A DNA stretch of 64,000 nucleotides from Devosia yakushimensis (GCF_030159855.1 NZ_BSNG01000002.1:107935-171934), one strand, 5' to 3'. Positions 16,768-25,821 are shown, counted from the first letter of the stretch. Numbers and translations are program-made. Notes: generated by a model not told the origin, from the letters alone.

Positions 16768-17508
16768 ATGGCTATGGCAGTAGTTGACGACAAATCGATG
16801 GAAGGCGGAAAGCAGAAGGCCCTGTTTGCCGATCGGGTCTATCATCTGCTGTTCGCCAAGATTGCCAATGGCGATTATTCGCCCGACCAGAAACTGCCTA
16901 GCGAGAAAGAACTGGCCGAGCAGTTCGATGTGTCACGGCCCATTGTGCGCGAAGCACTGGAGCGGCTGCGGCGCGAGGATTTGATCTATTCGCGGCAGGG
17001 CGCGGGCAGTTTCGTGCGGATCAAGACCGAGCAGCGCGTGCTGGGCTTTCCGCCGGTGGAAACCATTGCCGATATCCAGCGGTGCTACGAATTCCGGCTG
17101 ACCATCGAGCCCGATGCGGCGCGCTATGCCGCCCAGCGGCGCAATGCGGCGGCGATCGAGCGGATCGGGCAGGTGGTGGACATGCTGGGCGATGCGACGC
17201 GCCAGCAGCGGCACCGCGAAGACGCCGATTTCGCGTTTCACCTGGCCATTACCGAGGCTTCGAACAACCATTATTATCAATCGGCCATGCAGGCTTTGCG
17301 CACCCATATCAGCGTGGGCATGAAGCTGCATGGATTGGCGCTGATGGGTCCGTCGCCGGGGCTGCAGCGGGTGTTCGAAGAACATTCCAAAATCTATCAG
17401 GCCATTCGCGATGGCGATGGCGATACGGCGCGGGACCGGATGCGAGAGCATCTGGAAGGGTCGCGGAACCGGTTGTTCGAAGACCGGATGCTGGATCTTT
17501 CGCTTTAG
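16768..17508 (+). CDS. GntR-family regulator, FadR/FCD subfamily
   Basis: 246 aa. Winged-helix DNA-binding domain at residues ~20-90 (LPSEKELAEQFDVSRPIVRE, then ALERLRREDLIYSRQGAGSF), followed by an FCD ligand-binding domain with metal-binding residues expected in EFRLTIEPDAARYAA and DADFAFHLAITEASNN. FCD regulators usually sense small organic acids. Located 32 bases after the kinase gene, hence last in the ABC/kinase operon. It is the best candidate for binding the paired operators at 13513 and 20189. Confidence 0.9.
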   Translation: MAMAVVDDKSMEGGKQKALFADRVYHLLFAKIANGDYSPDQKLPSEKELAEQFDVSRPIVREALERLRREDLIYSRQGAGSFVRIKTEQRVLGFPPVETIADIQRCYEFRLTIEPDAARYAAQRRNAAAIERIGQVVDMLGDATRQQRHREDADFAFHLAITEASNNHYYQSAMQALRTHISVGMKLHGLALMGPSPGLQRVFEEHSKIYQAIRDGDGDTARDRMREHLEGSRNRLFEDRMLDLSL

Positions 17509-17553
17509 GGTTTGGCACGTTGGGGCCGCGCCCACTGGGCGGCACCAGCAGTG

Positions 17554-18726
17554 TCAGCCCGCCTTTTTCCGGCTCTGGTTGGACAGTGCGCTTGAGCCCA
17601 ACACCACCCCTGCCAGAACCAAAAATGTGCCGGTGACGCCGGTTGCCAAGGCCACGAGGCCAATGCCGAAGGGGACGGCGAAGAGGCCCAGGCGGTTGCC
17701 CATTTGGCGCATCGACATGGCGGTGCCGCGGGCGCCGCGTGGGGCGAGGAAGAGCAGGATGGCCAGGGTTGCCGTGCCGGCACTGCCCAGGCCAAAGCCG
17801 ATCAGGGGGAGGCTCAGAAAGCTCAATTGCGGGGGCAGGGGGATGGCCAGAATCACCAGGCCCAGGGCTGCGAGGAGCGTTGCGCCCACGGCGAGCTGGT
17901 TGCGGCCGAAGCGGCGCGATAGCATTCCATAGGCGGCGCGGGAGAGGACCGAGGACAGCGAGATCGTGGTCAGCATGATGCCTACTGTGGCAGCCGGGAT
18001 GCCGCGTTCGAGGCCGAGTACGGGGATATAGGTGATCATCAAATCCTGGGCGGTGGCGCAGAGGCTGCCGGCGATCAGGATGGCGATCATGCCCGGTGTG
18101 CGGATGATGTGGCTGATGGGCGGCAAGGCGTGGCCGCCCAGGTTATGTGGCTTGAGGCGCAGGCACAGCACCAGGGCGACGAGGAGGAGGGCGGTGCCGC
18201 TGACGGTGCCGACACCATAGAGATGGGTCGCAATGGCGGCGGGATTATCGCTGCCGGTAGTGCCGATGACGAGCGGAGCCAGGGCATCGCCGAGTGAGGT
18301 GGCGAGCAGGTAATTGCCCAGAATGGCGTCGCGATGGGGGCGGGTGGAGACCAGCGGTACCACCATTTGCAGGCCCGAATAATGAAGGGTCTGGCCGACG
18401 CCGAGAATGGCAATGCCGATAAGGAGCGTGGCCAGCGATGGCGGGGCCAGCCAGAGGATCAGCACGGCAAAAAGGATGATGGCGGCGCCGGTGATTGTAG
18501 CGGGCTTGACGCCGTAGCGGTCGGTGATGCGGCCGAACCAGACGACGAGGAACAGCGGCAGGATGGCGAAGGCGGCGGCGAGGACACCGGCCAGGTTGGG
18601 ATCGAGGCCGAGGGCGAGCGCCTTATAGGTGGTGGCGACGCGGGTGAGCGGCACGGTGAACTGGATCAGGAAGGCAGCCGCCAGCATGAGGGCCAGCGGG
18701 GTCTTGATCAGCATGCGGCGGGGCAT
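17554..18726 (-). CDS. MFS transporter
   Basis: 390 aa with twelve predicted helices. The MFS loop 2-3 motif is visible as GRITDRYGVKPA, and a related pattern RAAYGMLSRRFGRNQ occurs at the mid-loop. The substrate is unknown; the context suggests export or uptake of a sugar acid or a glycan fragment. It follows the Asp-box gene by 95 bases on the same strand, which contain a GC-rich hairpin. It converges on the GntR gene with 45 bases between stops. Confidence 0.85.
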   Translation of the reverse strand: MPRRMLIKTPLALMLAAAFLIQFTVPLTRVATTYKALALGLDPNLAGVLAAAFAILPLFLVVWFGRITDRYGVKPATITGAAIILFAVLILWLAPPSLATLLIGIAILGVGQTLHYSGLQMVVPLVSTRPHRDAILGNYLLATSLGDALAPLVIGTTGSDNPAAIATHLYGVGTVSGTALLLVALVLCLRLKPHNLGGHALPPISHIIRTPGMIAILIAGSLCATAQDLMITYIPVLGLERGIPAATVGIMLTTISLSSVLSRAAYGMLSRRFGRNQLAVGATLLAALGLVILAIPLPPQLSFLSLPLIGFGLGSAGTATLAILLFLAPRGARGTAMSMRQMGNRLGLFAVPFGIGLVALATGVTGTFLVLAGVVLGSSALSNQSRKKAG

Positions 18727-18779
18727 TTTTTGTCACCTACGCGGCAACCCGCGAGATTGGGGCTAGTCCCCCTCCGCAA

Positions 18780-18800
18780 CCCTCCCCGCGAGGGGGAGGG
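18780..18800 (-). repeat. CCCTCCCC/GGGGAGGG intergenic hairpin
   Basis: CCCTCCCC and GGGGAGGG pair across a GCGAG loop. The preceding GATTGGGGCT string is also present before the similar hairpin at 29166-29186, so both seem members of one dispersed family. It may lower read-through from the Asp-box gene to the MFS gene. Confidence 0.45.
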
Positions 18801-18821
18801 TGCAGATCGGGGCTCTCCGTC

Positions 18822-20006
18822 CTAAGCGGCCGAAACCCAGGAGCGGGGGAAGCGAACGAATTTGATGGCGCGGCGGTAGAAGGTGTAGGCGACCCCGATG
18901 CGGCCGTCCTCGAGCTCGGTCACGGTGGGGTAGGAGAGTTCGCGATTGCGATGTTCCTTGCCCGAGGTGTCATTGCTCAGCGCCGAACCCGAGCTCACTT
19001 CGATATTGCGGCGGATCGGCCAGGTCTTGCCGCCATCGCTGGAGAGAGCAATGGTCATGGGCGAGCGGGGGGTGCCCCAGACGGCGCGGCGCAGGTTCTG
19101 CGTTTCGGCTGTCTTTTCGCCTACGGGCGCCTTGCCGTCATCGATGCCGTCGTAAAGGCCCTCGCGGCGATCGGTGGAATCCTTGGCGCTGATCTCGTTA
19201 TAGACCAAAGCCAGGGTGCCATCGGAAAGGGCGCGGGCCTGGATCGAGGAATTGTTGTTGGGCAGGTCGGTCGGCTCCGGCTTGCTCCAGCTGCGGCCAT
19301 TGTCGGTTGAATGGCTGGCATAGATCGCATCGGCATAACGGCTGCGATAGAAGGCCACGAGGCTCCCGTTCTTAAGATCGACGATGTTCATATGTACCGC
19401 GCCCACGCTTTCGGGCACGGCATATTCCGTCCAGCTCTCGCCCTGATCGGTCGAAATCTTGACGCCGCTGGTATCGTTATGGCCGTGCCATTTTTCGCCC
19501 GGCACCGGATTGCAGTGGAAGACGGGCAGGAGCCAATTGCCATTGGCCAGCACGATGATGGGATTGCGGATGAAAAGGCCGGTTTCGTCGAACGGGGATT
19601 GGATGGGACCCCAGCTTTTGCCGCCATCCTTGGAGATGCGGCGGCGCACGATGGATGTGTCCTGGTTGCCGAAATCCTGGGAGGTGTAGAGCACCCAGAG
19701 ATCGCCATTGGGGGCTTCGAACAGCACCGGGTTCTGTTCGCTGCGGGCGGGGTCGTCGGAGAGCTTTTCCTCAGCCGTCCATTGATCGGAGCCCTTGGGC
19801 AGGCGGGAGAAATAGATCGAGACGTCGGGCTTACCTTCCTCGGTCCCGGCGAACCAGACGCAGCCCAGATCGCCATTGCGCAATTGCAGCAGGAAGGAGG
19901 CATGGGTCTGCTGCACATGGGAGGGGAGGAACCCTTCCTGCCGGATGGCATCGCCGGCAACAGGGTGCAGTGCCCCATCGGTGGTGAGCGTGACGGTCTC
20001 GGACAT
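18822..20006 (-). CDS. Asp-box (BNR) protein, predicted neuraminidase-like, cytosolic
   Basis: 394 aa beta-propeller protein. Four Asp-box repeats of the S-x-D-x-G-x-x-W type are visible: SKDGGKSW, STDQGESW, STDNGRSW and SSDGGKTW. The arrangement matches the predicted neuraminidase class (COG4692), whose members act on glycosides, sometimes as lyases. There is no signal peptide (start MSETVTLTTDGALHPVAGDA), so it should work on an imported substrate. The ATG at 20006 has GGGAAGAG directly upstream. It reads divergently from the binding-protein operon and shares a ~250-base control region. True sialidase activity is not established. Confidence 0.8.
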   Translation of the reverse strand: MSETVTLTTDGALHPVAGDAIRQEGFLPSHVQQTHASFLLQLRNGDLGCVWFAGTEEGKPDVSIYFSRLPKGSDQWTAEEKLSDDPARSEQNPVLFEAPNGDLWVLYTSQDFGNQDTSIVRRRISKDGGKSWGPIQSPFDETGLFIRNPIIVLANGNWLLPVFHCNPVPGEKWHGHNDTSGVKISTDQGESWTEYAVPESVGAVHMNIVDLKNGSLVAFYRSRYADAIYASHSTDNGRSWSKPEPTDLPNNNSSIQARALSDGTLALVYNEISAKDSTDRREGLYDGIDDGKAPVGEKTAETQNLRRAVWGTPRSPMTIALSSDGGKTWPIRRNIEVSSGSALSNDTSGKEHRNRELSYPTVTELEDGRIGVAYTFYRRAIKFVRFPRSWVSAA

Positions 20007-20188
20007 GTCTCTTCCCTTCATGATCCTTTGGAGTTGGGCGGCAAACTGGCCCAGTTAAGACGAGTTGTAAAGTAGTTATTTCGGCGTATCGGGATTGTCA
20101 GAATTCGTTTAACATACGGATATTACGATATAAAATGCCGCAAAACGGCTGCTCGCACCCAATGGCACCGAGAGATTTTTTGTCTCAG

Positions 20189-20216
20189 TTGACATGTTGT
20201 CAATTTGTGACATGAT
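20189..20216 (+). promoter_or_regulatory. Promoter with overlapping palindromic operator (site 2)
   Basis: Perfect dyad TTGACA-TGT-TGTCAA (20189-20203); its first half is a consensus -35, and CATGAT follows at a 16-base spacing. Nearly the same element is at 13513. It lies 52 bases before the binding-protein start and in the divergent region with the Asp-box gene, so a regulator bound here could govern both directions. Confidence 0.65.
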
Positions 20217-20255
20217 CCGGCCAGCTGATAACAAGCGATGCCAGGGAGGGTATCT

Positions 20256-21881
20256 ATGTCCGGTGAGAAGCTACCGCGTAGCGGAATGAATCGTCGTGCC
20301 GTGCTGAAGGGTGGCGCGGGCCTGGTGGCTGGCGTCAGCATTGCCAGTCTCTTGTCCAGCCCGGCCTTTGCGCAGGAGCAGGTGCTGAAAATCGCCAATG
20401 GCGGTTTTGACATGGACTGGTCGCCGCTGCGCGGCGGTGGGCGGTGCCTGCGCTGGCAATCGTTCTGGTGGGCGACGCCGATGTATTTCGACTCCGAAGG
20501 CCAGCTGCACCCCTATGTGGTGACCAGCTGGGAGCCCAATGCGGATATGTCGGTCTGGACCTTCAAGATCGATCCGGCCGCGACCTTCTCGGATGGCTCC
20601 AAGATCACTGCCACCGATCTCAAGGGGAGCTGGGAACTGGCGGCCATGCCGTCCAGCCGGCATGTGCGCATCAATCAGGTGCTGGCCGGCGTCGTCGGCT
20701 ATGACGAGGTTACCGGCGGCACGGCCAAAGAAATGCCGGGCATTGTCGCGCAGGATGACGAGACGCTGGTGGTGACGCTCAAGGCTGCCGACCCGATCTT
20801 TTTCATGCGTATCGCCAATGAACTGGTGCCGGTGCTGAAGCCCTCTGAAGCGCGCGACGACAATGGCGAGGAAGTGCTGGAATGGTTCGCGCCCGATCTG
20901 GGCGGGGTGACTTCGGGCCCGTTCAAGCTGGTCGAGATGAACCTCGATGACGGGTTCCTGGCCTTCGAGCCCAATGAGAATTTCTTCGGCAAGGCGCCCA
21001 AGCTGACCCGTGTGGAAATCCGTTCGGTGGAAGACCCGGTGACGGCCACAACCCTGCTGCGCCAAGGCGAGTTCCAGGCGCATACCGAATTGGTGACCTC
21101 GACTGTCATCGACGATCTGGGCACCGAATTTTCGTCCGGGCCCTCGATCCCGACCGGCCAGCATTTCTGGTTCAACGTCAATTCCGAGCCGTTCAACGAC
21201 CCCAATGTGCGCCAGGCCTTCATCATGGCGGTGGACCGCAATGGCATGATGCAGGCGTCGTTCCCCAATGGTCCGCACAAGCAGGCCGAACAGCTGCTGG
21301 TGGCGGTGCCGGGTGTCGATCCCGATTTCGAGCCCTATCCCTATGATCCGGCCAAGGCCAAGGAATTGCTGGCAGCGTCCAGCTATGGCGGGGCCGAGCG
21401 GTTGCCGCGCCTGGTGATGGTGGGCATCGGCTCGCCCGCCCAGAAGGCGGCGGCGCAGTTCATTGTCGAGCAGTGGCGGCAGAATCTGGGCGTTTCGGCA
21501 GTGGAATTGCTGGAACGGCAGGACAATTTCGCTCCGGCCGACGTGCATGTGTTCCGCGACGATATCGGTACCCGCGTGCCGGATGCCGTGGCGTTCCTGG
21601 CCGGCGGCATCAAGACCGGCGGCGGCATCGCGGCGGGCAAGATGAATGGCTATTCCAACCCCGAAATCGACAAGCTGCTCGACGAGGCGGCGCTGCTGCC
21701 GGTCGACGATCCGCAGCGCGACGAGAAGGCGCGGGCCGCCCAGAAGCTGTTCCGCGACGATTGGGGGTATCTGCCCTGGTATTACGAAACCATGTCGCGC
21801 TGGGCGCTGCCCAGCGTCACCAATATGGAAAAGAACCTCGATTGGCAGGTCGTCAATCCGTGGGATGTGACCATCGTCTGA
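20256..21881 (+). CDS. Family 5 extracellular solute-binding protein (Dpp-like)
   Basis: 541 aa periplasmic binding protein. The N-terminus has a twin-arginine-type signal (NRRAVLKGGAGLVAGVS, ending SSPAFA), so it may be exported folded. The SBP family 5 pattern appears as YVVTSWEPNADMSVWTFKID followed by FSDGSKITATD. The start at 20256 has AGGGAGGG six bases upstream; the in-frame ATG at 20238 overlaps that site. It initiates the dppABC-ADH operon. It is paired with the separate ATPases at 13591 and 14616. Confidence 0.9.
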   Translation: MSGEKLPRSGMNRRAVLKGGAGLVAGVSIASLLSSPAFAQEQVLKIANGGFDMDWSPLRGGGRCLRWQSFWWATPMYFDSEGQLHPYVVTSWEPNADMSVWTFKIDPAATFSDGSKITATDLKGSWELAAMPSSRHVRINQVLAGVVGYDEVTGGTAKEMPGIVAQDDETLVVTLKAADPIFFMRIANELVPVLKPSEARDDNGEEVLEWFAPDLGGVTSGPFKLVEMNLDDGFLAFEPNENFFGKAPKLTRVEIRSVEDPVTATTLLRQGEFQAHTELVTSTVIDDLGTEFSSGPSIPTGQHFWFNVNSEPFNDPNVRQAFIMAVDRNGMMQASFPNGPHKQAEQLLVAVPGVDPDFEPYPYDPAKAKELLAASSYGGAERLPRLVMVGIGSPAQKAAAQFIVEQWRQNLGVSAVELLERQDNFAPADVHVFRDDIGTRVPDAVAFLAGGIKTGGGIAAGKMNGYSNPEIDKLLDEAALLPVDDPQRDEKARAAQKLFRDDWGYLPWYYETMSRWALPSVTNMEKNLDWQVVNPWDVTIV

Positions 21882-21952
21882 CCTGATCTGACCTAAGCGA
21901 TCCTGGCCGCGGGGCGTTTCCCGTTCCGCGGCCGAACCTCATGAGGCCGGCC

Positions 21953-22903
21953 ATGCTCGTTTATATTCTGCGGCGCCTGCTGCTCTGGATCCCCGCCGTT
22001 TTCTTGGTGCTGCTGGGCGTTTATGCACTCGCCTTCTTCGGCGCTGGCGATCCGATCAAGCTGATCTTCCTTCGCCAGCCGGGCGACGTGGCGTTCGACC
22101 CCGCCCGCATCGAGGCGATCCGCGAGCAGGCCGGGCTCAACCAGCCCTTCCTCGTGCAGTTCTGGAACTATATCTGGAACGTGCTGCACGGCAATTTCGG
22201 CAATTCGCTGCTGTCGGGCCGCTCGGTCTGGCGCTCGATTTCGGCCGCGGCGCCGGTTTCGCTGCAGATCGGGCTTCTGGCCATTGCCATTACCGCCATT
22301 GTCGCTATTCCGCTCGGTGTGCTGGCGGCGTTGCGGCAGAACACCACGACCGACTATGTCATCCTGGGCGCGGCGCTGTTCTTCTGGGCCATTCCGGCCT
22401 ATGTGGCGGGCCCGCTGTTGATGGTGCTGCTGCTCCTGCTCTTTCCGCAGGCTAATATTTCCTATGGCTGGGGCGGGCTTTTCGATGCGCGCATCATCCT
22501 GCCGCTGGTGGTCATTTCCTTCCAGCCCATCGCTCTTATCGTCCGCCAGACCCGTGCCGCTGTCATCGATGTGCTGAGCGAGGATTTCGTGCGCACCGCC
22601 CGGGCCAAGGGGCTGCCGGCGCATAAGATCATCTTCCGCCATATCCTGCGTCCGGTGCTGACGCCGGTGGTCACCCAATTGGGCCTGATCATGATCACGC
22701 TGATCAATGGCGCGGTCTTCGTCGAACTGGTGTTCGGCCTGCCGGGGCTGGGACGGCTGACCATCCAGTCGCTGCTCAATTCGGATTACCCCATCATCCT
22801 CGCCGTTACCCTGATCGCCTCGATCCTGGTGATGCTGTCCAATCTGCTCGTCGATCTGGCCTATCCGCTGCTTGATCCACGCGCCGCCGCCAAGAGGTCG
22901 TGA
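21953..22903 (+). CDS. Dpp/Opp-type ABC transporter permease 1 (DppB-like)
   Basis: 316 aa inner-membrane permease. It begins MLVYILRRLLLWIPAVFLVL, the standard DppB opening, with six membrane helices and the EAA loop DFVRTARAKGLPAHKIIFRH. GAGG lies six bases before ATG 21953, which is preferred to ATG 21941. The stop overlaps the next start (TGATG), so the two permeases are coupled. Confidence 0.9.
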   Translation: MLVYILRRLLLWIPAVFLVLLGVYALAFFGAGDPIKLIFLRQPGDVAFDPARIEAIREQAGLNQPFLVQFWNYIWNVLHGNFGNSLLSGRSVWRSISAAAPVSLQIGLLAIAITAIVAIPLGVLAALRQNTTTDYVILGAALFFWAIPAYVAGPLLMVLLLLLFPQANISYGWGGLFDARIILPLVVISFQPIALIVRQTRAAVIDVLSEDFVRTARAKGLPAHKIIFRHILRPVLTPVVTQLGLIMITLINGAVFVELVFGLPGLGRLTIQSLLNSDYPIILAVTLIASILVMLSNLLVDLAYPLLDPRAAAKRS

Positions 22904-23874
22904 TGAGCACCGAACCGCTTTCCGCAGCTGCCCATACTGCCGCTGTGCCGGCCGAAGAGCAGGCGAGCCTCTGGGGCGATGCCTGGGCGCGGCTGCGCGC
23001 CAACAAGATCGCCATGGCCGGCCTGGTCATTATCGGACTGTTCCTGGTGATGGCGATCGCGGGACCGTATCTGACGCCCTATGATTTCCTGAGCCAGGAT
23101 CTGCAGGTGCGCAATTCGCCTCCCTCATGGGCGCATTGGCTGGGCACGGACGAGCTGGGCCGCGATGTGTTCAGCCGTATCATCTATGGCTCGCGCACGG
23201 CGCTGATCGTGGCCATTGTGGTCACAGCCATCTCGGTGGTGATCGGGGCGCTGCTGGGCGCCTTGGCCGGCTATTTCGGCGGGCTGGTCGATAGCTCGAT
23301 CATGTGGGTCACCGATCTCTTCATGTCGGTGCCCAACCTCTTGCTGGTGATCGTGGTCAATACGTCGCTCAAGCCGCCCTTGGCGCGCTGGCTCGATGGT
23401 ATGTATGCGGCGACAGGGAATGCGTTTTTCCGCTCGACTTCGATCATCGATTTTACCCTGGTGTTCGGCTCGATCGCACTGGTCATGTGGCCGCCCTATG
23501 CGCGGCTGGTGCGGGCGCAGGTGATGTCGATCCGCCAGCGGCCCTATGTGCTGGCGGCGCGGGCCCTGGGCCTGCCCAATAGCCGCATCATCTCGCGCTA
23601 TGTCATTCCCAATGCCATCGGGCCGCTGATCGTGGCGGTCAGCGCGGGACTGGGCGGCGCCATGACCATGGAAAGCGCCTTCTCGTTCCTGGGCATTGGC
23701 GTGCAGCCCCCGACCCCGAGCTGGGGCCTGATGATTTCGGATGGCCTGCGCACCTGGCAGCAATATCCGCACCTGCTGGCGGCCCCGGCGGCAACGCTGG
23801 CGATTATCACCGTTGCCTTCAGTTTCGTCGGCGACGGGCTCAATGACGCACTCAACCCCAAGGGAGCCAAGTGA
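22903..23874 (+). CDS. Dpp/Opp-type ABC transporter permease 2 (DppC-like)
   Basis: 323 aa. It has an N-terminal cytoplasmic segment with WARLRANKIAMAGLVII (DppC/OppC N-domain), the conserved HWLGTDELGRDVFSRIIYG, and the EAA loop YVLAARALGLPNSRIISRYV. It forms the channel with the preceding permease. The start overlaps the DppB stop and the stop overlaps the following ATG, so all three genes are translationally linked. Confidence 0.92.
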   Translation: MSTEPLSAAAHTAAVPAEEQASLWGDAWARLRANKIAMAGLVIIGLFLVMAIAGPYLTPYDFLSQDLQVRNSPPSWAHWLGTDELGRDVFSRIIYGSRTALIVAIVVTAISVVIGALLGALAGYFGGLVDSSIMWVTDLFMSVPNLLLVIVVNTSLKPPLARWLDGMYAATGNAFFRSTSIIDFTLVFGSIALVMWPPYARLVRAQVMSIRQRPYVLAARALGLPNSRIISRYVIPNAIGPLIVAVSAGLGGAMTMESAFSFLGIGVQPPTPSWGLMISDGLRTWQQYPHLLAAPAATLAIITVAFSFVGDGLNDALNPKGAK

Positions 23875-25043
23875 TGGCCGCGCCTTTATCCTCCATCGCG
23901 GCATCCAATGCGGCGCCTGCCGCAGCTCTTTCCTGGTCGCGCCCGCTGACCATTACCCGGCCCAGCCGCATCGAATTCGGCGCCGGCAAGGTGGGTTTTG
24001 CCGGCGAATGGGCGGCGAGCCATGGCGTGGCGCGGACATTGGTGGTCTCCGACGCTTTCAATGCGGCGCGGGTCGATAGGCTTGGCTTACCCGGGGAGGT
24101 TTCGGTCTTTGCCGAGGTCAAGCCCGAGCCGGACCTGCCCAATCTGCTCAAGCTCGTGGCCATGGCCCGCGCCGTCCGGGCGCAGCTCATCGTCGGCTTC
24201 GGCGGTGGCAGCGCCATGGATATTGCCAAGCTGGCCGCGGTGATGGTGGACGATACGCGCTCGTTCCACGAGCTGGTGGGACCCAACAAGGCTGCGCCGC
24301 GCTCGGCCCTGCTGGTGCAGGTGCCGACTACGGCCGGCACGGGCAGCGAGGCGGGAACGCGGGCGCTGGTGACCGATCCCGAGACGCTCAACAAGCTCGC
24401 AGTGGAATCGCTGCATATGCTGGCGGACCTCGCCATTATCGATCCCGACCTCACCATGACGGTGCCTCCCGCGGTAACGGCCGCGACCGGGATCGATGCC
24501 CTGGCCCATTGCGTGGAGGCCTATACGTCCAGGCGCGCGCATCCCATTATCGACATGTATGCGCGGGAGGGCATTGGGCTGGTCGGCAAGTTCTTGCGCC
24601 GGGCGGTTGCGAATGGTGGGGATAGCGAGGCACGGGCCGGGCTGGCGCTGGCTTCGCTGTATGGCGGGTTTTGCCTGGGGCCGGTCAATACGACGGCGGG
24701 GCATGCCATATCCTATCCGCTGGGCACTCGGCACGGCATCGCGCATGGCCTGGCCAATGCGGTGATCTTTCCGCATACCCTGGCCTTCAATGCACCAGTT
24801 GATCCGATCAAGGCGGCCGATATCGCCAGCCGGCTGGGGCTGGAGGGCGGCGATCTCAAGGCCAGCGCCTATCGCTGGTGCGCGGGCATGGGCGTTGAAA
24901 TGCGGCTGGGTCAGCTGGGGATCGGCGAGGACGATCTTGCTGGGATGGCCGATGAGGCCTTTGCGATCCGGCGGCTGCTCGATTTCAATCCGCGCGAGAT
25001 TTCTCGTGAGGAGATTTTGGGGATTTACCAGGCGGCGCTTTAG
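23874..25043 (+). CDS. Iron-containing alcohol dehydrogenase family protein
   Basis: 389 aa type III dehydrogenase. The nucleotide motif is GFGGGSAMDIAKLAAVM, followed by QVPTTAGTGSEAGTRALVTD. Metal ligands are expected at the Asp of GIDALAHCVEAY, its His, HAISYPLG and HGLANAVIFPH. The group includes maleylacetate reductases and lactaldehyde or hydroxyacid dehydrogenases, so the substrate is open. It overlaps the DppC stop by one base, tying it to uptake. Its last 59 bases overlap the antisense end of the next regulator gene. Confidence 0.88.
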   Translation: MAAPLSSIAASNAAPAAALSWSRPLTITRPSRIEFGAGKVGFAGEWAASHGVARTLVVSDAFNAARVDRLGLPGEVSVFAEVKPEPDLPNLLKLVAMARAVRAQLIVGFGGGSAMDIAKLAAVMVDDTRSFHELVGPNKAAPRSALLVQVPTTAGTGSEAGTRALVTDPETLNKLAVESLHMLADLAIIDPDLTMTVPPAVTAATGIDALAHCVEAYTSRRAHPIIDMYAREGIGLVGKFLRRAVANGGDSEARAGLALASLYGGFCLGPVNTTAGHAISYPLGTRHGIAHGLANAVIFPHTLAFNAPVDPIKAADIASRLGLEGGDLKASAYRWCAGMGVEMRLGQLGIGEDDLAGMADEAFAIRRLLDFNPREISREEILGIYQAAL

Positions 25044-25821
25044 GGCTGCGGGGTATCCCCTGTTCCAGCCGCTCGGCCGCCCGCGTAAACCCCTCGGCGA
25101 TCACCGCTTTCATGGCGTCGCGGGCTTCTTGCGGAGCGCCCTTTTCGATGGCCTGGGCAATGCGGCGATGGGAGCGCACGGCCGCTTCCAGGGCGCCCGG
25201 CACCATGATGGGCGAGCTGATGGTGAAGGAGGCCGTCAGAGCCAGTTCCACCAGGGCTGAGATCGAGGCCATGAAGGGATTGGCCGAGACCAGGGCCACG
25301 GCGCGGTGAAATTCCAGGTCATAGCGGGCAAATTCCTCGGGCGTTTCGGCCCGGCCCAATTGTTCGGCCAGATCGAGCAAGTCCGCGGCCTGGGCGGGGC
25401 TGCGGCGCTCGGCGGCGAGGGCGGCCGCCTCGATCTCGATGCCGATGCGCACTTCGGCCAGGCTCCGCAGAAAGGCCACGTCGGGGCCCAGTTCGAAATG
25501 CCAGGCCAGCACATCGCTATCGAACAGGTTCCAGCGGCCGCGCGGCAGCACGCGGGTGCCGATGCGGGCCCGAGCCTCGATCATGCCCTTGGCGGCAAGG
25601 CTCTTGAGGGCTTCGCGCAGCACTGTGCGCGAGACACCGAATTCGGCCAGCAATTCGCCATCGGTGGGCAGGATCGTGCCCTCTGGATAGCGGCCTGAGA
25701 CGATGGCAAGGCCCAGCCGCCACATGACATCGGAATGCAGGTTACGGGACGGCCGGCGGCCCGACAATGCGGCGATCAGCTCGCCCGAATGCCTTGCGAC
25801 TGTTGCATTACTGTCTGTCAC
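24985..25821 (-). CDS. GntR-family regulator, FadR/FCD subfamily (second)
   Basis: 278 aa. Winged helix at ~28-100 (LPTDGELLAEFGVSRTVLRE and ALKSLAAKGMIEARARIGTR), then WNLFDSDVLAWHFELGPD and an FCD domain with EIEAAALAAERR and YDLEFHRAVALVSANP. This build matches DgoR/LldR-type regulators of sugar-acid pathways. The C-terminal ~25 residues are Pro/Lys/Ser-rich and encoded where the gene overlaps the dehydrogenase 3' end. It likely controls the divergent M20 peptidase gene and itself. Confidence 0.88.
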   Translation of the reverse strand: MTDSNATVARHSGELIAALSGRRPSRNLHSDVMWRLGLAIVSGRYPEGTILPTDGELLAEFGVSRTVLREALKSLAAKGMIEARARIGTRVLPRGRWNLFDSDVLAWHFELGPDVAFLRSLAEVRIGIEIEAAALAAERRSPAQAADLLDLAEQLGRAETPEEFARYDLEFHRAVALVSANPFMASISALVELALTASFTISSPIMVPGALEAAVRSHRRIAQAIEKGAPQEARDAMKAVIAEGFTRAAERLEQGIPRSPKAPPGKSPKSPHEKSRAD

